This document shows, one piece after another, positions 23,399-34,839 of a stretch of 34,839 nucleotides of DNA. The first letter of the stretch is position 1; every line of letters begins with the position of its first letter. The DNA is from Gammaproteobacteria bacterium. Its GTDB lineage: Bacteria; Pseudomonadota; Gammaproteobacteria; Steroidobacterales; GCA-2729495. The translations under genes were made by a program, and so were the position numbers. The notes beneath the pieces are model-generated. The model was not told where the DNA came from. It ran no database searches and saw only the letters and a list, made by a program, of their open reading frames with translations. Location of the stretch: positions 1-34,839 of the forward strand of contig JADZBS010000001.1 in the NCBI GenBank assembly GCA_020851975.1, read 5' to 3'.

Positions 23399-25078
23399 CT
23401 AGTCCCCGAACCTCGCCATGGTGTCGAGCAGCGGCTGGCTCTGCGGCGATTTCTCCAGCGCGTCGGCCCAGAGCTGGCGGGCGGCGTCGCGCTCGCCCTG
23501 GCGCCACATGACCTCGCCGAGGTGGGCCGCGACTTCGGGATCCGGGAACAGCGTGTAGGCGAGCTGCAGGTAACTGTGTGCCTCGGCCAGCCGGTGCTGC
23601 CGGTAGAGCACCCAGCCGAAGCTGTCGACGATGGCCGCGTTGGTACTGTCGCGTTCGAACGCGCGGCGCACCAGGCGCCGGGCCTCGTCCTGACGCCGCG
23701 TACGGTTGGCGAGCGTGTAGCCATAGGCGTTGGCGGCGACCGCACTGTCCGGGAACAGGCGCACCGCCGCGGCCATGTCGGCCAGCGCCGCATCGAGCCG
23801 GTCCATTCGCTCGAGCAGTGCGCCACGGGCGAGCAGAACGTCGGCATCGTCCGGGCGGTGGCGCAGGATGCGGTCGAGCTCGGCGAGCGCCTCGTCATCG
23901 CGCTTCAGCCGCTGCAGCATCGCGGCCCGGCCGCGAGCCACGTCGAAGGCGAGTTCGGGATGGCGCGCGGCCACCCGGTCGAGGATCTGCAGGGCCGACT
24001 GCGAGTCGCCGCTCGCCTCGGCGATGCGTGCGATGGTCTCCTGCGCCGGCAGCAGGAATGGCCCCTCGCCGATGCGGCCGAGGAGCTTCAGCGCCTGGTC
24101 GAAACGCATCTCCCGGGCGGCGATCTCTGCCATGCGAAAGCGCGCCTCGTCGGCATACTCCTCGTCGTCGGCCAGGCTGTTGAATCCCTCCCAGGCCGCC
24201 TCCAGCGCACCGGTCTGCTGGCTCACCACGGCCTGCAGGCGGCGCACGCCAGGCTCGCGCCCGTAGCGCAGGGCGGCGGCTGCCAGATGCTCGAGCGCCT
24301 CGCCGGGCCGGTCGGCCGCGGCCAGCATGCCGGCAACCTCGAGATCGAGATCAAGCGAGGGTTGCGCCGCGGCCAGCTCCTGCAACTGCGCCACGGCGGC
24401 ATCGCTTTCGCCGCGGGCGAGCAGCACGCGCGACAGCAGCACCCGGAGCTGCTCCGTGTCCCCGTCGCCCGCCGCCAGGATGTCGCGCACCGTGACCTCG
24501 GCGAGATCGAGATCCCCCGACCGCAGTGCCGCGGCGGCGATGGCCATGCCGAGCGCCGGAGAGGCCGGCGACGTCGCGGCGAGGCGCGTCAGCACGCGGG
24601 TGACGCCCTCGGCATTGCCTTCCGCCGCCAGTTCGTCAGCGAGGAGTTCGTAGTCGGCCTCCTCACGCCCTTCGGCCGGCCCGAGCGCCCGGGCCGCCTC
24701 GGCCGCGGCGCCGGCGATGTCGTTGCGTCGTACCAGCAGGCGCGCCAGCAGCAGCCGCGCTGCGGGCTCCGCCGGTTCGAGCTGCGCCCAGCGCCGCGCC
24801 GCCCGCAGTGCCGCGGCGTCGTAGCCGTGCTCGAACGCAAACCCTGCGGCCTGCCGACTCGCCTGCGGATCCGCGTCGCGTTCGGCCACGTTGAGAAATT
24901 CCTCGACCGCCACCGCGGTGGCGCCGCGGTCGGCGGCGATCTGGCCCATGATCTGGTGGTAATCGGCACCGGGGACCGGGGTGGGCTGTGGTTCGCCGGC
25001 GGCCGGTCCCTGACGGGACGCGCAGCCGGCCGCGAGCACCACCCAGGCGATGCAGACCCCGGTGGTGCGTACATTCAT
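23399..25078 (-). CDS. TPR-repeat lipoprotein (PA4667-like position)
   Basis: The 559-residue product starts with a compact lipoprotein signal (lipobox LAAGC, Cys19). The remainder is built of tetratricopeptide-like helical pairs from about residue 35 to the end. Clear repeats include LDRILRHRPDDADVLLARGA and AAIVDSFGWVLYRQHRLAEA, followed by HSYLQLAYTLFPDPE. TPR lipoproteins beside lolB are typical in Pseudomonas and relatives, and a role in envelope biogenesis is inferred. The frame is open far upstream inside the prfA antisense. ATG at 25078 is chosen because it places the signal at the N-terminus; ATG at 25093 (MSGAH) is the alternative. Both starts lie in TCATATGAG repeats. It is divergent from prfA, where hemA would be expected. 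Confidence 0.88.
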   Translation of the reverse strand: MNVRTTGVCIAWVVLAAGCASRQGPAAGEPQPTPVPGADYHQIMGQIAADRGATAVAVEEFLNVAERDADPQASRQAAGFAFEHGYDAAALRAARRWAQLEPAEPAARLLLARLLVRRNDIAGAAAEAARALGPAEGREEADYELLADELAAEGNAEGVTRVLTRLAATSPASPALGMAIAAAALRSGDLDLAEVTVRDILAAGDGDTEQLRVLLSRVLLARGESDAAVAQLQELAAAQPSLDLDLEVAGMLAAADRPGEALEHLAAAALRYGREPGVRRLQAVVSQQTGALEAAWEGFNSLADDEEYADEARFRMAEIAAREMRFDQALKLLGRIGEGPFLLPAQETIARIAEASGDSQSALQILDRVAARHPELAFDVARGRAAMLQRLKRDDEALAELDRILRHRPDDADVLLARGALLERMDRLDAALADMAAAVRLFPDSAVAANAYGYTLANRTRRQDEARRLVRRAFERDSTNAAIVDSFGWVLYRQHRLAEAHSYLQLAYTLFPDPEVAAHLGEVMWRQGERDAARQLWADALEKSPQSQPLLDTMARFGD

Positions 25079-25099
25079 ATGAGCCCCACTCATATGAGT
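25075..25099. promoter_or_regulatory. Paired TCATATGAG repeats at the TPR-lipoprotein start
   Basis: TCATATGAG occurs at 25075-25083 and again at 25090-25098, 15 bases apart. The second lies in the perfect 12-base palindrome ACTCATATGAGT (25088-25099). On the minus strand a TATTAT (25106-25101) just upstream is a possible -10, which would place transcription start at or next to the 25093 ATG. The repeats could be an operator or merely reflect the start codons. Confidence 0.35.
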
Positions 25100-25178
25100 A
25101 ATAATACCGGCCTTTTGCGGCGCACGTCGGCGCGGCGCACCGCGCGACGCGAACCACCCGGCCCGGTGCCGAACCGTG

Positions 25179-26270
25179 ATGCAGAAGAGCCTCCTCGACA
25201 AACTGGAACACATGGCCGGCCGGTTCGATGAACTCGCCGCCCTGCTCGCCGATCCGGTCGTCCTCGGCGAGCAGTCGCGCTTTCGCGAGCTGTCGAAGGA
25301 GTACGCGCAGCTGCAACCCGTGGTCAGACTGCACGCCGCCTGGCGGGCCGCCGAGGCCGACCGCGCCGCGGCCGCCGACATGCAGGAGGATGCCGATCCG
25401 CAACTGCGCGCACTCGGCCAGGAGGAGGCCCGGGCGGTGACGGCGCGCCTGGAGGCGCTCGAGCAGCGCATCCGCCAGGAGCTGGTGCCGAAGGATCCGC
25501 ACGATCGCAGCAACATCTTTCTCGAGATCCGCGCCGCAGCCGGCGGTGACGAAGCGGCGCTGTTCGCCGGGGACCTGTTCCGCATGTACGGCCGCTACGC
25601 CGAGGCGCAGGGCTGGAAGGTCGAGATGCTGAGCAGCAGCGCCGGGGAGAAGGGCGGCTTCAAGGAAGTGATCAGCCGCATCATTGGCGAAGGCGCCTAC
25701 TCCCGCCTCAAGTACGAATCCGGAGCGCACCGCGTGCAGCGCGTGCCGGAGACCGAGGCCCAGGGACGCATCCACACCTCGACCTGCACCGTGGCGGTGC
25801 TGCCCGAGATCGAAGCCGTCGACGAGATCAGGATCAACCCGGCCGAGATCCGCGAAGACACGTTCCGCTCCTCCGGTGCCGGCGGCCAGCACGTCAACAA
25901 GACGGACTCCGCCATCCGGCTCACGCACCTGCCGACCGGCCTCGTTGTGGAGTGCCAGGACGAGCGCTCGCAGCACAAGAACCGCGCGCGGGCCCGCGCG
26001 CTCCTGGCCGCGAAGCTGCTCGACATGGAGCGGCAGAAGCAGCAGCGCGAACAGGCCGCGCACCGGAAAAGCCTGGTCGGAACCGGAGACCGCTCCGAGC
26101 GCATCCGGACCTACAACTTCCCGCAGGGCCGGCTCACGGACCACCGCATCGGCCTGACCCTGTACCAGCTCACCGACATCATCGAGGGCGACCTCGACCC
26201 GGTCATCCGCCCGCTCATGCAGGAGGACCAGGCCGAGCAGCTCGCCTCGCTCGAGAACGCGAACGCCTGA
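25179..26270 (+). CDS. prfA: Peptide chain release factor 1
   Basis: RF1 recognises UAA/UAG and triggers peptide release. The 363-residue protein has the expected domains. A helical domain 1 is followed by the domain 2 region carrying the PET anticodon tripeptide (VPETEAQGR, residues 190-192), and the GGQ loop lies in [20 protein letters not shown] (235-237). The frame begins GTG ATG; the ATG at 25179 is preferred. No clear ribosome-binding site is visible. In most gammaproteobacteria hemA lies directly upstream and prmC directly downstream. Here hemA is absent, and a cystathionine enzyme gene on the other strand separates prfA from prmC by about 1.2 kb. Confidence 0.97.
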   Translation: MQKSLLDKLEHMAGRFDELAALLADPVVLGEQSRFRELSKEYAQLQPVVRLHAAWRAAEADRAAAADMQEDADPQLRALGQEEARAVTARLEALEQRIRQELVPKDPHDRSNIFLEIRAAAGGDEAALFAGDLFRMYGRYAEAQGWKVEMLSSSAGEKGGFKEVISRIIGEGAYSRLKYESGAHRVQRVPETEAQGRIHTSTCTVAVLPEIEAVDEIRINPAEIREDTFRSSGAGGQHVNKTDSAIRLTHLPTGLVVECQDERSQHKNRARARALLAAKLLDMERQKQQREQAAHRKSLVGTGDRSERIRTYNFPQGRLTDHRIGLTLYQLTDIIEGDLDPVIRPLMQEDQAEQLASLENANA

Positions 26271-26300
26271 GGAACATCGCCGCCGGCCGCGGCGGCAACG

Positions 26301-27461
26301 TCAGCCGAGCGCCTGCGCCAGGTCCGCGATCAGGTCGCCGGCATCCTCGATGCCGACCGACAGGCGCACCAGATCCTCGCCGATGCCCGCGGCGCGACGC
26401 GCTTCGGGCGGCATGGCGCTGTGACTCATGGTTGCCGGGTAACCGGCGAGGCTCTCCACGCCGCCGAGGCTCTCGGCAAGCGTGAACACCTGCAGGCGGC
26501 CGAGGAACTCACGCGCGGCCGGCGCGCCGCCGGCGATCCCGAACGACAGCATGCCGCCGAAGCCGCTCATCTGTCGCCGGGCGAGAGCGTGCTGCGGGTG
26601 CGACGCCAGCCCGGGGTAGTTCACGGCGTGCACGCGCGGGTGACCGGCGAGGAAGTCGGCCACGGCCTGCGCGTTCGCCGCGTGGCGTTCCATCCGCAGC
26701 GCCAGCGTCTTGATCCCCCGCAACATGAGGTAGCTGTCGAACGGGCCCGCCACGCCGCCCGCCATGCTGCGCAGGAGCTGCAGCCGCTCGCCGAGCCCGG
26801 CCGAGGCAGTGACCAGGAAGCCACCGAGCACGTCGGAGTGACCGCCGAGGTACTTCGTCGCCGAGTGCATGACGACGTCGCAGCCAACCTCCAGCGGCCG
26901 CTGGAACATGGGCGTGGCGAAGGTGTTGTCCACCACGGTGAGCAGCCCGTGCCGGCGGGCGAGCGCCACGGCGCCAGCGAGATCCTGGATGCGCAGCAGC
27001 GGATTGGTGGGCGTCTCCAGCCACAGCATGCGGGTTTGCGGGCGGATGGCGCGCTCGATGGCGGCGAGGTCGCAGCAGTCGACGAACGACACCTGCAGGC
27101 CGGCGCTGCGCGGGCGCACTTCGGAGAGGATGCGGAAGGTGCCACCGTAGCCGTCGAACGGCGCGATCAGGTGGGCGCCGGCGTCGAGCAGTTCCAGCAC
27201 GGTCGCCGTGGCGGCCATGCCCGAGGCGAAGGCGAACGCGCGGCTGCCGCCCTCGAGGCCGGCGAGACAGCGCTCGAGCGCATCGCGCGTCGGGTTGGCA
27301 GTGCGGGTGTAGACGTAGCCCTGGTGCTGGCCGACGGCCTCCTGCGCGTAGGTCACGCTGGTGTGGATCGGCGGCATGACAGCGCCCGTGGCCGGGTCCC
27401 GGGTGTCACCGGCGTGGATGCAGCAGGTCGCAAAGGCCGGTTTTCGTGAGGTGGGCTCCAT
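26301..27461 (-). CDS. Cystathionine gamma-synthase / gamma-lyase (PLP enzyme)
   Basis: The 386-residue enzyme belongs to the Cys/Met-metabolism PLP family. PLP Lys is K203 in HSATKYLGGHSD, and the cofactor-phosphate and substrate segments YTRTANPTR, ASGMAATATVLELLDAG and ETPTNPLLRI are intact. The sequence pattern, including LAESLGGVESLAGYPATMSH, is shared by cystathionine gamma-synthase (MetB) and gamma-lyase, and the two cannot be separated by reading. The longer frame would add 11 residues, but ATG at 27461 (MEPTSRKPAFATCCIHAGD) fits the family. It lies antiparallel between prfA and prmC; its start is only 17 bases from that of prmC, so the two promoters must overlap or lie within the opposite gene. 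A link with metH in methionine metabolism is plausible. Confidence 0.9.
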   Translation of the reverse strand: MEPTSRKPAFATCCIHAGDTRDPATGAVMPPIHTSVTYAQEAVGQHQGYVYTRTANPTRDALERCLAGLEGGSRAFAFASGMAATATVLELLDAGAHLIAPFDGYGGTFRILSEVRPRSAGLQVSFVDCCDLAAIERAIRPQTRMLWLETPTNPLLRIQDLAGAVALARRHGLLTVVDNTFATPMFQRPLEVGCDVVMHSATKYLGGHSDVLGGFLVTASAGLGERLQLLRSMAGGVAGPFDSYLMLRGIKTLALRMERHAANAQAVADFLAGHPRVHAVNYPGLASHPQHALARRQMSGFGGMLSFGIAGGAPAAREFLGRLQVFTLAESLGGVESLAGYPATMSHSAMPPEARRAAGIGEDLVRLSVGIEDAGDLIADLAQALG

Positions 27462-27478
27462 GGGACAATCATTCCTGC

Positions 27479-28408
27479 ATGGTCGCCGAAACACAATCCG
27501 GACCGCCGGCGCAAGCCGCCGCCGTCGAGGCCCTGCTGCGCGCCGGAGTCCGGCTGCTCGATGGAACCAGCGCCTCGTCGCGCCTCGATGCCGAACTGCT
27601 GCTGGCCTTCACGCTCGGCTGGACCCGTACCGCCCTGTTCGCGCGGCGCGAAGTGACCGTCGAGGCCGCCGCTGCAGGCCGCTACCTCACTGCACTCCAC
27701 GCCCGTCGCGGCGGCCGGCCCGTGGCGCAGATCATCGGCTGGCGCGAGTTCTGGTCGCTCGAATTCGAGGTGACGCCCGACGTGCTGACACCGCGGCCGG
27801 AGACCGAATTGCTGGTGGAGATGGCTTTGCGGCGCCTGCCCGCCGGCGGGCGCGTGCTCGATCTCGGCACCGGCACCGGTGCGGTCGCGCTCGCCGTGGC
27901 GAGCGAGCGGCCCGAGGCCGGGATCCTCGCCACCGATCGCAGCGCCGCGGCCCTGGCGATCGCCCGGCGCAACGCGGCGCGGCTCGGACTGGAGCGCGTG
28001 CGCTTCGCCGCCGGCGACTGGTTTGCCGCGGCCGGCGACGGCCTGGTCGATGTCGTGGTGTCCAATCCACCCTACGTCGCCGACGGGGAACTCGCCGCTG
28101 CCGGGCCGGAACTCGCCTTCGAGCCCCGTGAAGCGCTCGCGGCCGGGCCTGACGGGCTCGACGCCATCCGCCACATCGTCGCCGCTGCCGGCGACCACCT
28201 GGCACCAGGCGGCTGGCTGCTGCTCGAGCACGGTGCCACCCAGGGCGAAGCGACCCGCGGCCTGCTCGCGGCCGCTGGCTTCGGCCACGTCACCACGTCG
28301 CGGGACCTCGCCGGCCTGCCGCGCGTGACCGAAGGCCAGCGACGGACCAGCCGCATGCATTCGACATCGACGACCACGGAGGAGCGCACATGCCCCATCG
28401 ATTCCTGA
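27479..28408 (+). CDS. prmC: Release factor glutamine methyltransferase PrmC
   Basis: PrmC methylates the Gln of the GGQ motif in RF1/RF2 using S-adenosylmethionine. The 309-residue product has an N-terminal helical domain, the SAM loop DLGTGTG (128-134) and the catalytic NPPY (196-199), together with TPRPETELLVE. The chosen start is ATG at 27479. The natural family C-terminus is around DLAGLPRVTEGQR. Here about 22 further residues rich in Ser/Thr/Arg run into the next gene, overlapping it by 19 bases, which may be a recent extension. Separation from prfA by an antiparallel gene is unusual. Confidence 0.95.
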   Translation: MVAETQSGPPAQAAAVEALLRAGVRLLDGTSASSRLDAELLLAFTLGWTRTALFARREVTVEAAAAGRYLTALHARRGGRPVAQIIGWREFWSLEFEVTPDVLTPRPETELLVEMALRRLPAGGRVLDLGTGTGAVALAVASERPEAGILATDRSAAALAIARRNAARLGLERVRFAAGDWFAAAGDGLVDVVVSNPPYVADGELAAAGPELAFEPREALAAGPDGLDAIRHIVAAAGDHLAPGGWLLLEHGATQGEATRGLLAAAGFGHVTTSRDLAGLPRVTEGQRRTSRMHSTSTTTEERTCPIDS

Positions 28409-28722
28409 TCCTGGCCACGGCCCTGCTCGTCGCCGGTTGCACGCAGGAAGCCCAGAACCAGATCGGCCGTGGCATCCAGAACTGGACCGGCACCGACGGT
28501 GTCCTCGAGATCTACGCCGCCGAGACGCTGGTCCGGCGCTTCCTCAGGATCGACAAGCTGAGCACCGCGATCGGCACGAGCGACGACGCGGCGCGCTCCT
28601 ACCGCTACGGCTACGGCGTGCTCGACGAGAACCTGAACGGGGTGGTGGACGACGGCGAAGCGAAGGTCTACTTCGAAGTCGGCGGCTTTGCCACCTATGT
28701 CTTCTACGAGGACCCCGACTGA
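28390..28722 (+). CDS. Small lipoprotein with EF-hand-like loop
   Basis: The 110-residue product has a lipoprotein signal with lipobox LLVAGC (Cys17). The mature part contains DENLNGVVDDGE at 79-90, which matches a 12-residue EF-hand calcium loop: Asp-Asn-Asn at positions 1, 3 and 5, Gly at 6, Asp at 9, Glu at 12. A single loop may bind calcium weakly or be a structural turn. No family name is recognised. It starts inside the 3' end of prmC (19-base overlap) with GGAGG eight bases before the ATG, and its stop TGA overlaps the next ATG by one base. It is therefore tightly coupled in a prmC-lipoprotein-Sel1 run. Confidence 0.82.
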   Translation: MPHRFLILATALLVAGCTQEAQNQIGRGIQNWTGTDGVLEIYAAETLVRRFLRIDKLSTAIGTSDDAARSYRYGYGVLDENLNGVVDDGEAKVYFEVGGFATYVFYEDPD

Positions 28723-29243
28723 TGCGAGCCCTGATGACCGCGACGCTGGCGCTGCTGCTCGGTGCAGGGCAGTCCGCCTGGAGCGGGGAGTGCCGCCAGG
28801 CGCTGCGTCCCCTCCTCCTCACCCCGACGCCGCCGGCTGCGGCACTCGCCGAGGTGCGTGTCCTGTGCCGCAGCGAAGCCGACGCCGGTGATGCCGACGC
28901 TCTCTACCAGTTGGCGTTGTTCCACCTCGGCCTCGGCGGTGAATGGCAGCCGGAGGCTGCGATACCAATGATCCGTGAAGCGGCGGCAGCCGGGGTACCG
29001 GAAGCGCAATACTGGCTCGCCTGGCAGCATGAATCGGGCGAGCTGCTGGCGCACGACGATGTCGCGGCGGTCGACTGGTACCGGCGTGCCGCCAACGCCA
29101 ATCACCGCCTGGCCAATGCACGTCTGGCGCAGGCCCATGCCAAGGGTGAACTCGGGCTCGCCGCCGATGCGCTGCAGGCTGCAGAGTTCCGCGCCCGGGA
29201 AGCCCGCTGCCTGCGTCGCGAGCAGGAAAGCGCAGGTCGCTGA
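28722..29243 (+). CDS. Exported Sel1-repeat (SLR) protein
   Basis: The 173-residue product has a signal peptide (about 1-21, ending QSAWSG) and then Sel1/TPR-like repeats. Examples are DADALYQLALFHLGLGGEWQ, AAAAGVPEAQYWLAWQHESG and AVDWYRRAANANHRLANARL, each with the alternating Ala/Gly/Tyr pattern of SLRs. Such repeats mediate protein contacts, but a partner cannot be named. ATG at 28722 overlaps the lipoprotein stop (TGATG), indicating coupling. It is the last gene of the prmC run; a 334-base region with no gene follows. Confidence 0.83.
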   Translation: MRALMTATLALLLGAGQSAWSGECRQALRPLLLTPTPPAAALAEVRVLCRSEADAGDADALYQLALFHLGLGGEWQPEAAIPMIREAAAAGVPEAQYWLAWQHESGELLAHDDVAAVDWYRRAANANHRLANARLAQAHAKGELGLAADALQAAEFRAREARCLRREQESAGR

Positions 29244-29577
29244 TCGGCCGGCTGGCATGGCAGGCGCGCCGGCCCGAGGGCGGGTCGGGCGGAAAATGCG
29301 CCGGCGCCGGGCGGCTTGCGGTTGTCAGGTTGCCGCAGCCACCGGACGCCGGCGAACTGGGGATCACCCTACTCGTGCGAGCAGCCGTCGGTGCGATCTG
29401 GAGGAGACGCCCACCGGCCCCGGGGGATGCAACGTTCGGCCGGTTTCCGAGGCGTCATCGCAGTCGAATCAGCCACCCGCGCGAGCAATCTGTCATAAGT
29501 TCGAAGGACCGCGCATCCCCCAAACGAGGGAATCGGGAGCATCCGACCTGCGGCGATTTGCCGCACCTATTTGAAGG
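29244..29577. other. Intergenic region before the LuxR-type gene
   Basis: No coding gene or RNA is recognised in these 334 bases. The right half is less GC-rich than its flanks. Two weak operator-like palindromes stand out: GGGGATCACCC (29359-29369) and TCCCCCAAACGAGGGA (about 29516-29531). No convincing -35/-10 pair is seen. The length and these motifs suggest regulatory DNA for the downstream gene. Confidence 0.3.
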
Positions 29578-30849
29578 GTGTCACGATCCATTTCGCTCGC
29601 TATCCTGCGGCAGACTGGTGCCGTCATCCGAACGGGGCAGGCAGTACTGGTGACCGCCAACATCCGACCGGTCCCGCCCGACCGCGAGCTTCCCTCGGCC
29701 GAAGCCCTGGCTGCATTGCCGGGCGTGCTGGAGGCCATCTACGCAGCCACGCTGGCCGCCGACTGCTGGCCGGCGGTGATGCAGGCGGCGGCGACGCTGG
29801 TCGGCACGGGCAAGGCGCTGTTCATCCAGATGGACCGCAACCTGCCGAGTGCCTCGGTCACCGAGTCCTTCGGCATCGCGGCCGAGCACGTGCAGGCCAT
29901 TCGCGCCCGCGATCCCGAGCAGGACCGGATCTGGCAGGCCGTGCTGAAGCTGCCGGCCGACACCGTCGCACGCGCTACGGAACTCTGGCCCGGCGACATG
30001 TGCGCGCGCGGGCCGCTCCATGCGACCGTGGCCGTCGCCGGCGGCATGCTGTACGGGCTGACGGCGAATCTCGAGAACAACGCCGCCTACTTCACCAACA
30101 TCTCCTTCCTGCGGGCGGCGCCTGACTTCACGGCCGCCGAGGTCGCCACCCTGAAACTGCTCGTCCCGCACCTGCGCACGGCCCTGACGATCAACCGCCA
30201 CATCGTGCGTGCCGAAGCCGGCCGTCGCGAGGCGCTGCTGCGCTTCGACCGTGTGCGCCAGGCGATGGTGCTGCTCGATCGCAGCGGTTACGCCATCTAC
30301 ACCAGCAAGCCCACACACGACCTGCTGCACCGGACCGCGGGCCTGGCGCTGCGGCACGGCCGCTTCATCTTCGATGACCTGGCGCTGCAGGCGGAGTTCG
30401 AACGGATGGTACGGCTGACCATCGCCGGCCAGGACGACGAGACCCCGCAGATACCCCACCGCATGCGCGTGTCACGCCCCGGCGCCACGACGCCCGTCGG
30501 CCTGTCGATCATCAGCATCAGCCGCTCGATCGACCGCGCCCTGCTCACCGACGGCACCTGCTGCATGGTCCTGATCCACGACATCGCCGGCCTCAACCCG
30601 CTGCCGATCGAGCGGCTCTCGTGGCTCTACGACCTCACGCCGGCCGAGGCGCGGATCTGCGAGGCGATGTACCGCACCGGTTCCATCGACGCCACCGCCC
30701 TGGAACTGCACCTCACGCGGCACACCGTGCGCAGCCACCTGAAGGCGGTGTACGTGAAGTTCGGCGTCGGCACCCAGGCGCAGCTGATGCAGCGTCTCGC
30801 CAACGCGGCGCGCCTCGCCGAACACGGCATCGAGCGGCTGCGCTACTGA
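29578..30849 (+). CDS. LuxR-type helix-turn-helix regulator
   Basis: The 423-residue frame ends in a LuxR/GerE-type HTH (about 353-412). It shows LTPAEARICEAMYRTG, the recognition helix pattern LTRHTVRSHLKAVYVKFGV and then TQAQLMQRL. The N-terminal 300 residues have no recognised sensor domain; a PAS-like segment around 220-300 (RQAMVLLDRSGYAIYTSKP) is possible. There is no receiver or autoinducer-binding signature. GTG at 29578 gives the full frame; GTG at 29650 (MTANIRPV) is an alternative that removes 24 weakly conserved residues. It is not in an operon with either neighbour and is convergent with metH. The signal and targets are unknown. Confidence 0.88.
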   Translation: MSRSISLAILRQTGAVIRTGQAVLVTANIRPVPPDRELPSAEALAALPGVLEAIYAATLAADCWPAVMQAAATLVGTGKALFIQMDRNLPSASVTESFGIAAEHVQAIRARDPEQDRIWQAVLKLPADTVARATELWPGDMCARGPLHATVAVAGGMLYGLTANLENNAAYFTNISFLRAAPDFTAAEVATLKLLVPHLRTALTINRHIVRAEAGRREALLRFDRVRQAMVLLDRSGYAIYTSKPTHDLLHRTAGLALRHGRFIFDDLALQAEFERMVRLTIAGQDDETPQIPHRMRVSRPGATTPVGLSIISISRSIDRALLTDGTCCMVLIHDIAGLNPLPIERLSWLYDLTPAEARICEAMYRTGSIDATALELHLTRHTVRSHLKAVYVKFGVGTQAQLMQRLANAARLAEHGIERLRY

Positions 30850-30874
30850 ACCGGCCGGACCCGGGAACCCGGCC

Positions 30875-34579
<3,705 letters not shown>

Positions 34580-34613
34580 GGCGGGAGAAGGCGGACTGGC
34601 GCGGCAAAGTGCA

Positions 34614-34622
34614 ATTTTAGCA
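34614..34622 (-). promoter_or_regulatory. Candidate extended -10 promoter for metH
   Basis: On the minus strand TGCTAAAAT gives an extended -10 (TGn followed by TAAAAT, 5 of 6). It lies about 35 bases before the metH ATG. No good -35 is found, as is common for extended -10 promoters. Confidence 0.38.
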
Positions 34623-34658
34623 TCGCATGCGAGAGGGCCTTGCCGCGGGCGCAACGGC

Positions 34659-34664
34659 TATAAT
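34659..34664 (+). promoter_or_regulatory. Candidate -10 box for the rhodanese gene
   Basis: A perfect TATAAT lies 37 bases before the rhodanese ATG. The only -35-like hexamer upstream, TTGCCG, is 13 bases away, which is too close, so this rests on the -10 alone. Confidence 0.4.
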
Positions 34665-34701
34665 CGCGTTCCCCGACGGCGCGAAGAAAGCGGGCCTGGT
34701 C

Positions 34702-34839
34702 ATGAAGCACCTGACGCCCAAAGAAGCTTACCGATTCCTGCACGAAAACCCGCTCGCCCTGTTCATCGACGTGCGCAGCGAGATGGAATTCCTCTTCGTC
34801 GGGCACCCGATCGGCGCCATGATGGTGCCATGGAACGAC
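34702..34839 (+). CDS. Rhodanese-like domain protein, partial
   Basis: Only the first 46 residues are present; the gene runs off the right edge. It begins MKHLTPKEAYRFL and contains LFIDVRSEMEF, the DVRxxxEF pattern of the first half of rhodanese domains, followed by HPIGAMMVPW. The active-site Cys region lies beyond the window, so sulfurtransferase activity cannot be judged. ATG at 34702 has only a weak purine-rich stretch (GAAGAAAG) upstream, and a TATAAT lies 37 bases before it. It is divergent from metH. Confidence 0.8.
   Translation, partial: MKHLTPKEAYRFLHENPLALFIDVRSEMEFLFVGHPIGAMMVPWND

Noticed and set aside
34580-34701. Cobalamin or SAM riboswitch upstream of metH
   Set aside because: The divergent gap is only 122 bases and no conserved riboswitch boxes are visible. 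A short untranslated leader from an extended -10 is more likely.

Overview
The window reads as a chromosomal segment of a GC-rich gammaproteobacterium, probably near the Xanthomonadales/Steroidobacterales/Nevskiales side. This rests on gene order (bamD divergent from rluD-pgeF; TPR lipoprotein-lolB-tRNA-Gln-prs-rplY-pth; prfA and prmC close by) and on GTAG-type REP palindromes. The order is inferred, because no similarity search was run. GC was not computed but is clearly very high.

Layout. (1) 1-5438, housekeeping: partial pgeF, rluD, divergent bamD, a palindromic element, nadE, a six-copy REP array, and the GTPase gene ychF. (2) 5503-9841, minus strand: a run of arylsulfatase, secreted HAD phosphatase, HupE/UreJ-type membrane protein and SYLF-domain protein. 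A divergent LysR regulator (10001) overlaps an octaheme c-type cytochrome with a TPR tail. (3) 13243-17392, minus strand: AI-2E-family permease, patatin with a POTRA and beta-barrel (type Vd-like), and an outer-membrane protein. (4) 17524-19945: a small Spy/CpxP-like periplasmic protein overlapping a secreted AstE/aspartoacylase-like protein, then a convergent DUF4344-type metallopeptidase. (5) 19966-25093, minus strand: TPR lipoprotein, lolB, tRNA-Gln, prs, rplY, pth. (6) 25179-29243: prfA, an antiparallel cystathionine gamma-synthase/lyase, then prmC, a small lipoprotein and a Sel1-repeat protein. (7) 29244-34839: an orphan LuxR-type regulator, full-length metH, and the start of a rhodanese gene cut by the window edge.

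How it fits together. The housekeeping parts serve outer-membrane assembly (BamD, LolB), translation (RluD, L25, Pth, RF1, PrmC, tRNA-Gln), nucleotide and NAD supply (Prs, NadE) and methionine metabolism (cystathionine enzyme, MetH). In the familiar gammaproteobacterial order, ychF directly follows pth. Here both remain on the same strand but are separated by about 14.4 kb of mostly exported or envelope-located accessory genes. ispE and hemA, usual members of this neighbourhood, are absent from their expected positions.

No clearly undescribed defence, mobile or RNA system is visible. The best candidate for a little-studied module is the divergent sulfatase/HAD/HupE set facing the LysR-octaheme-TPR cytochrome pair.
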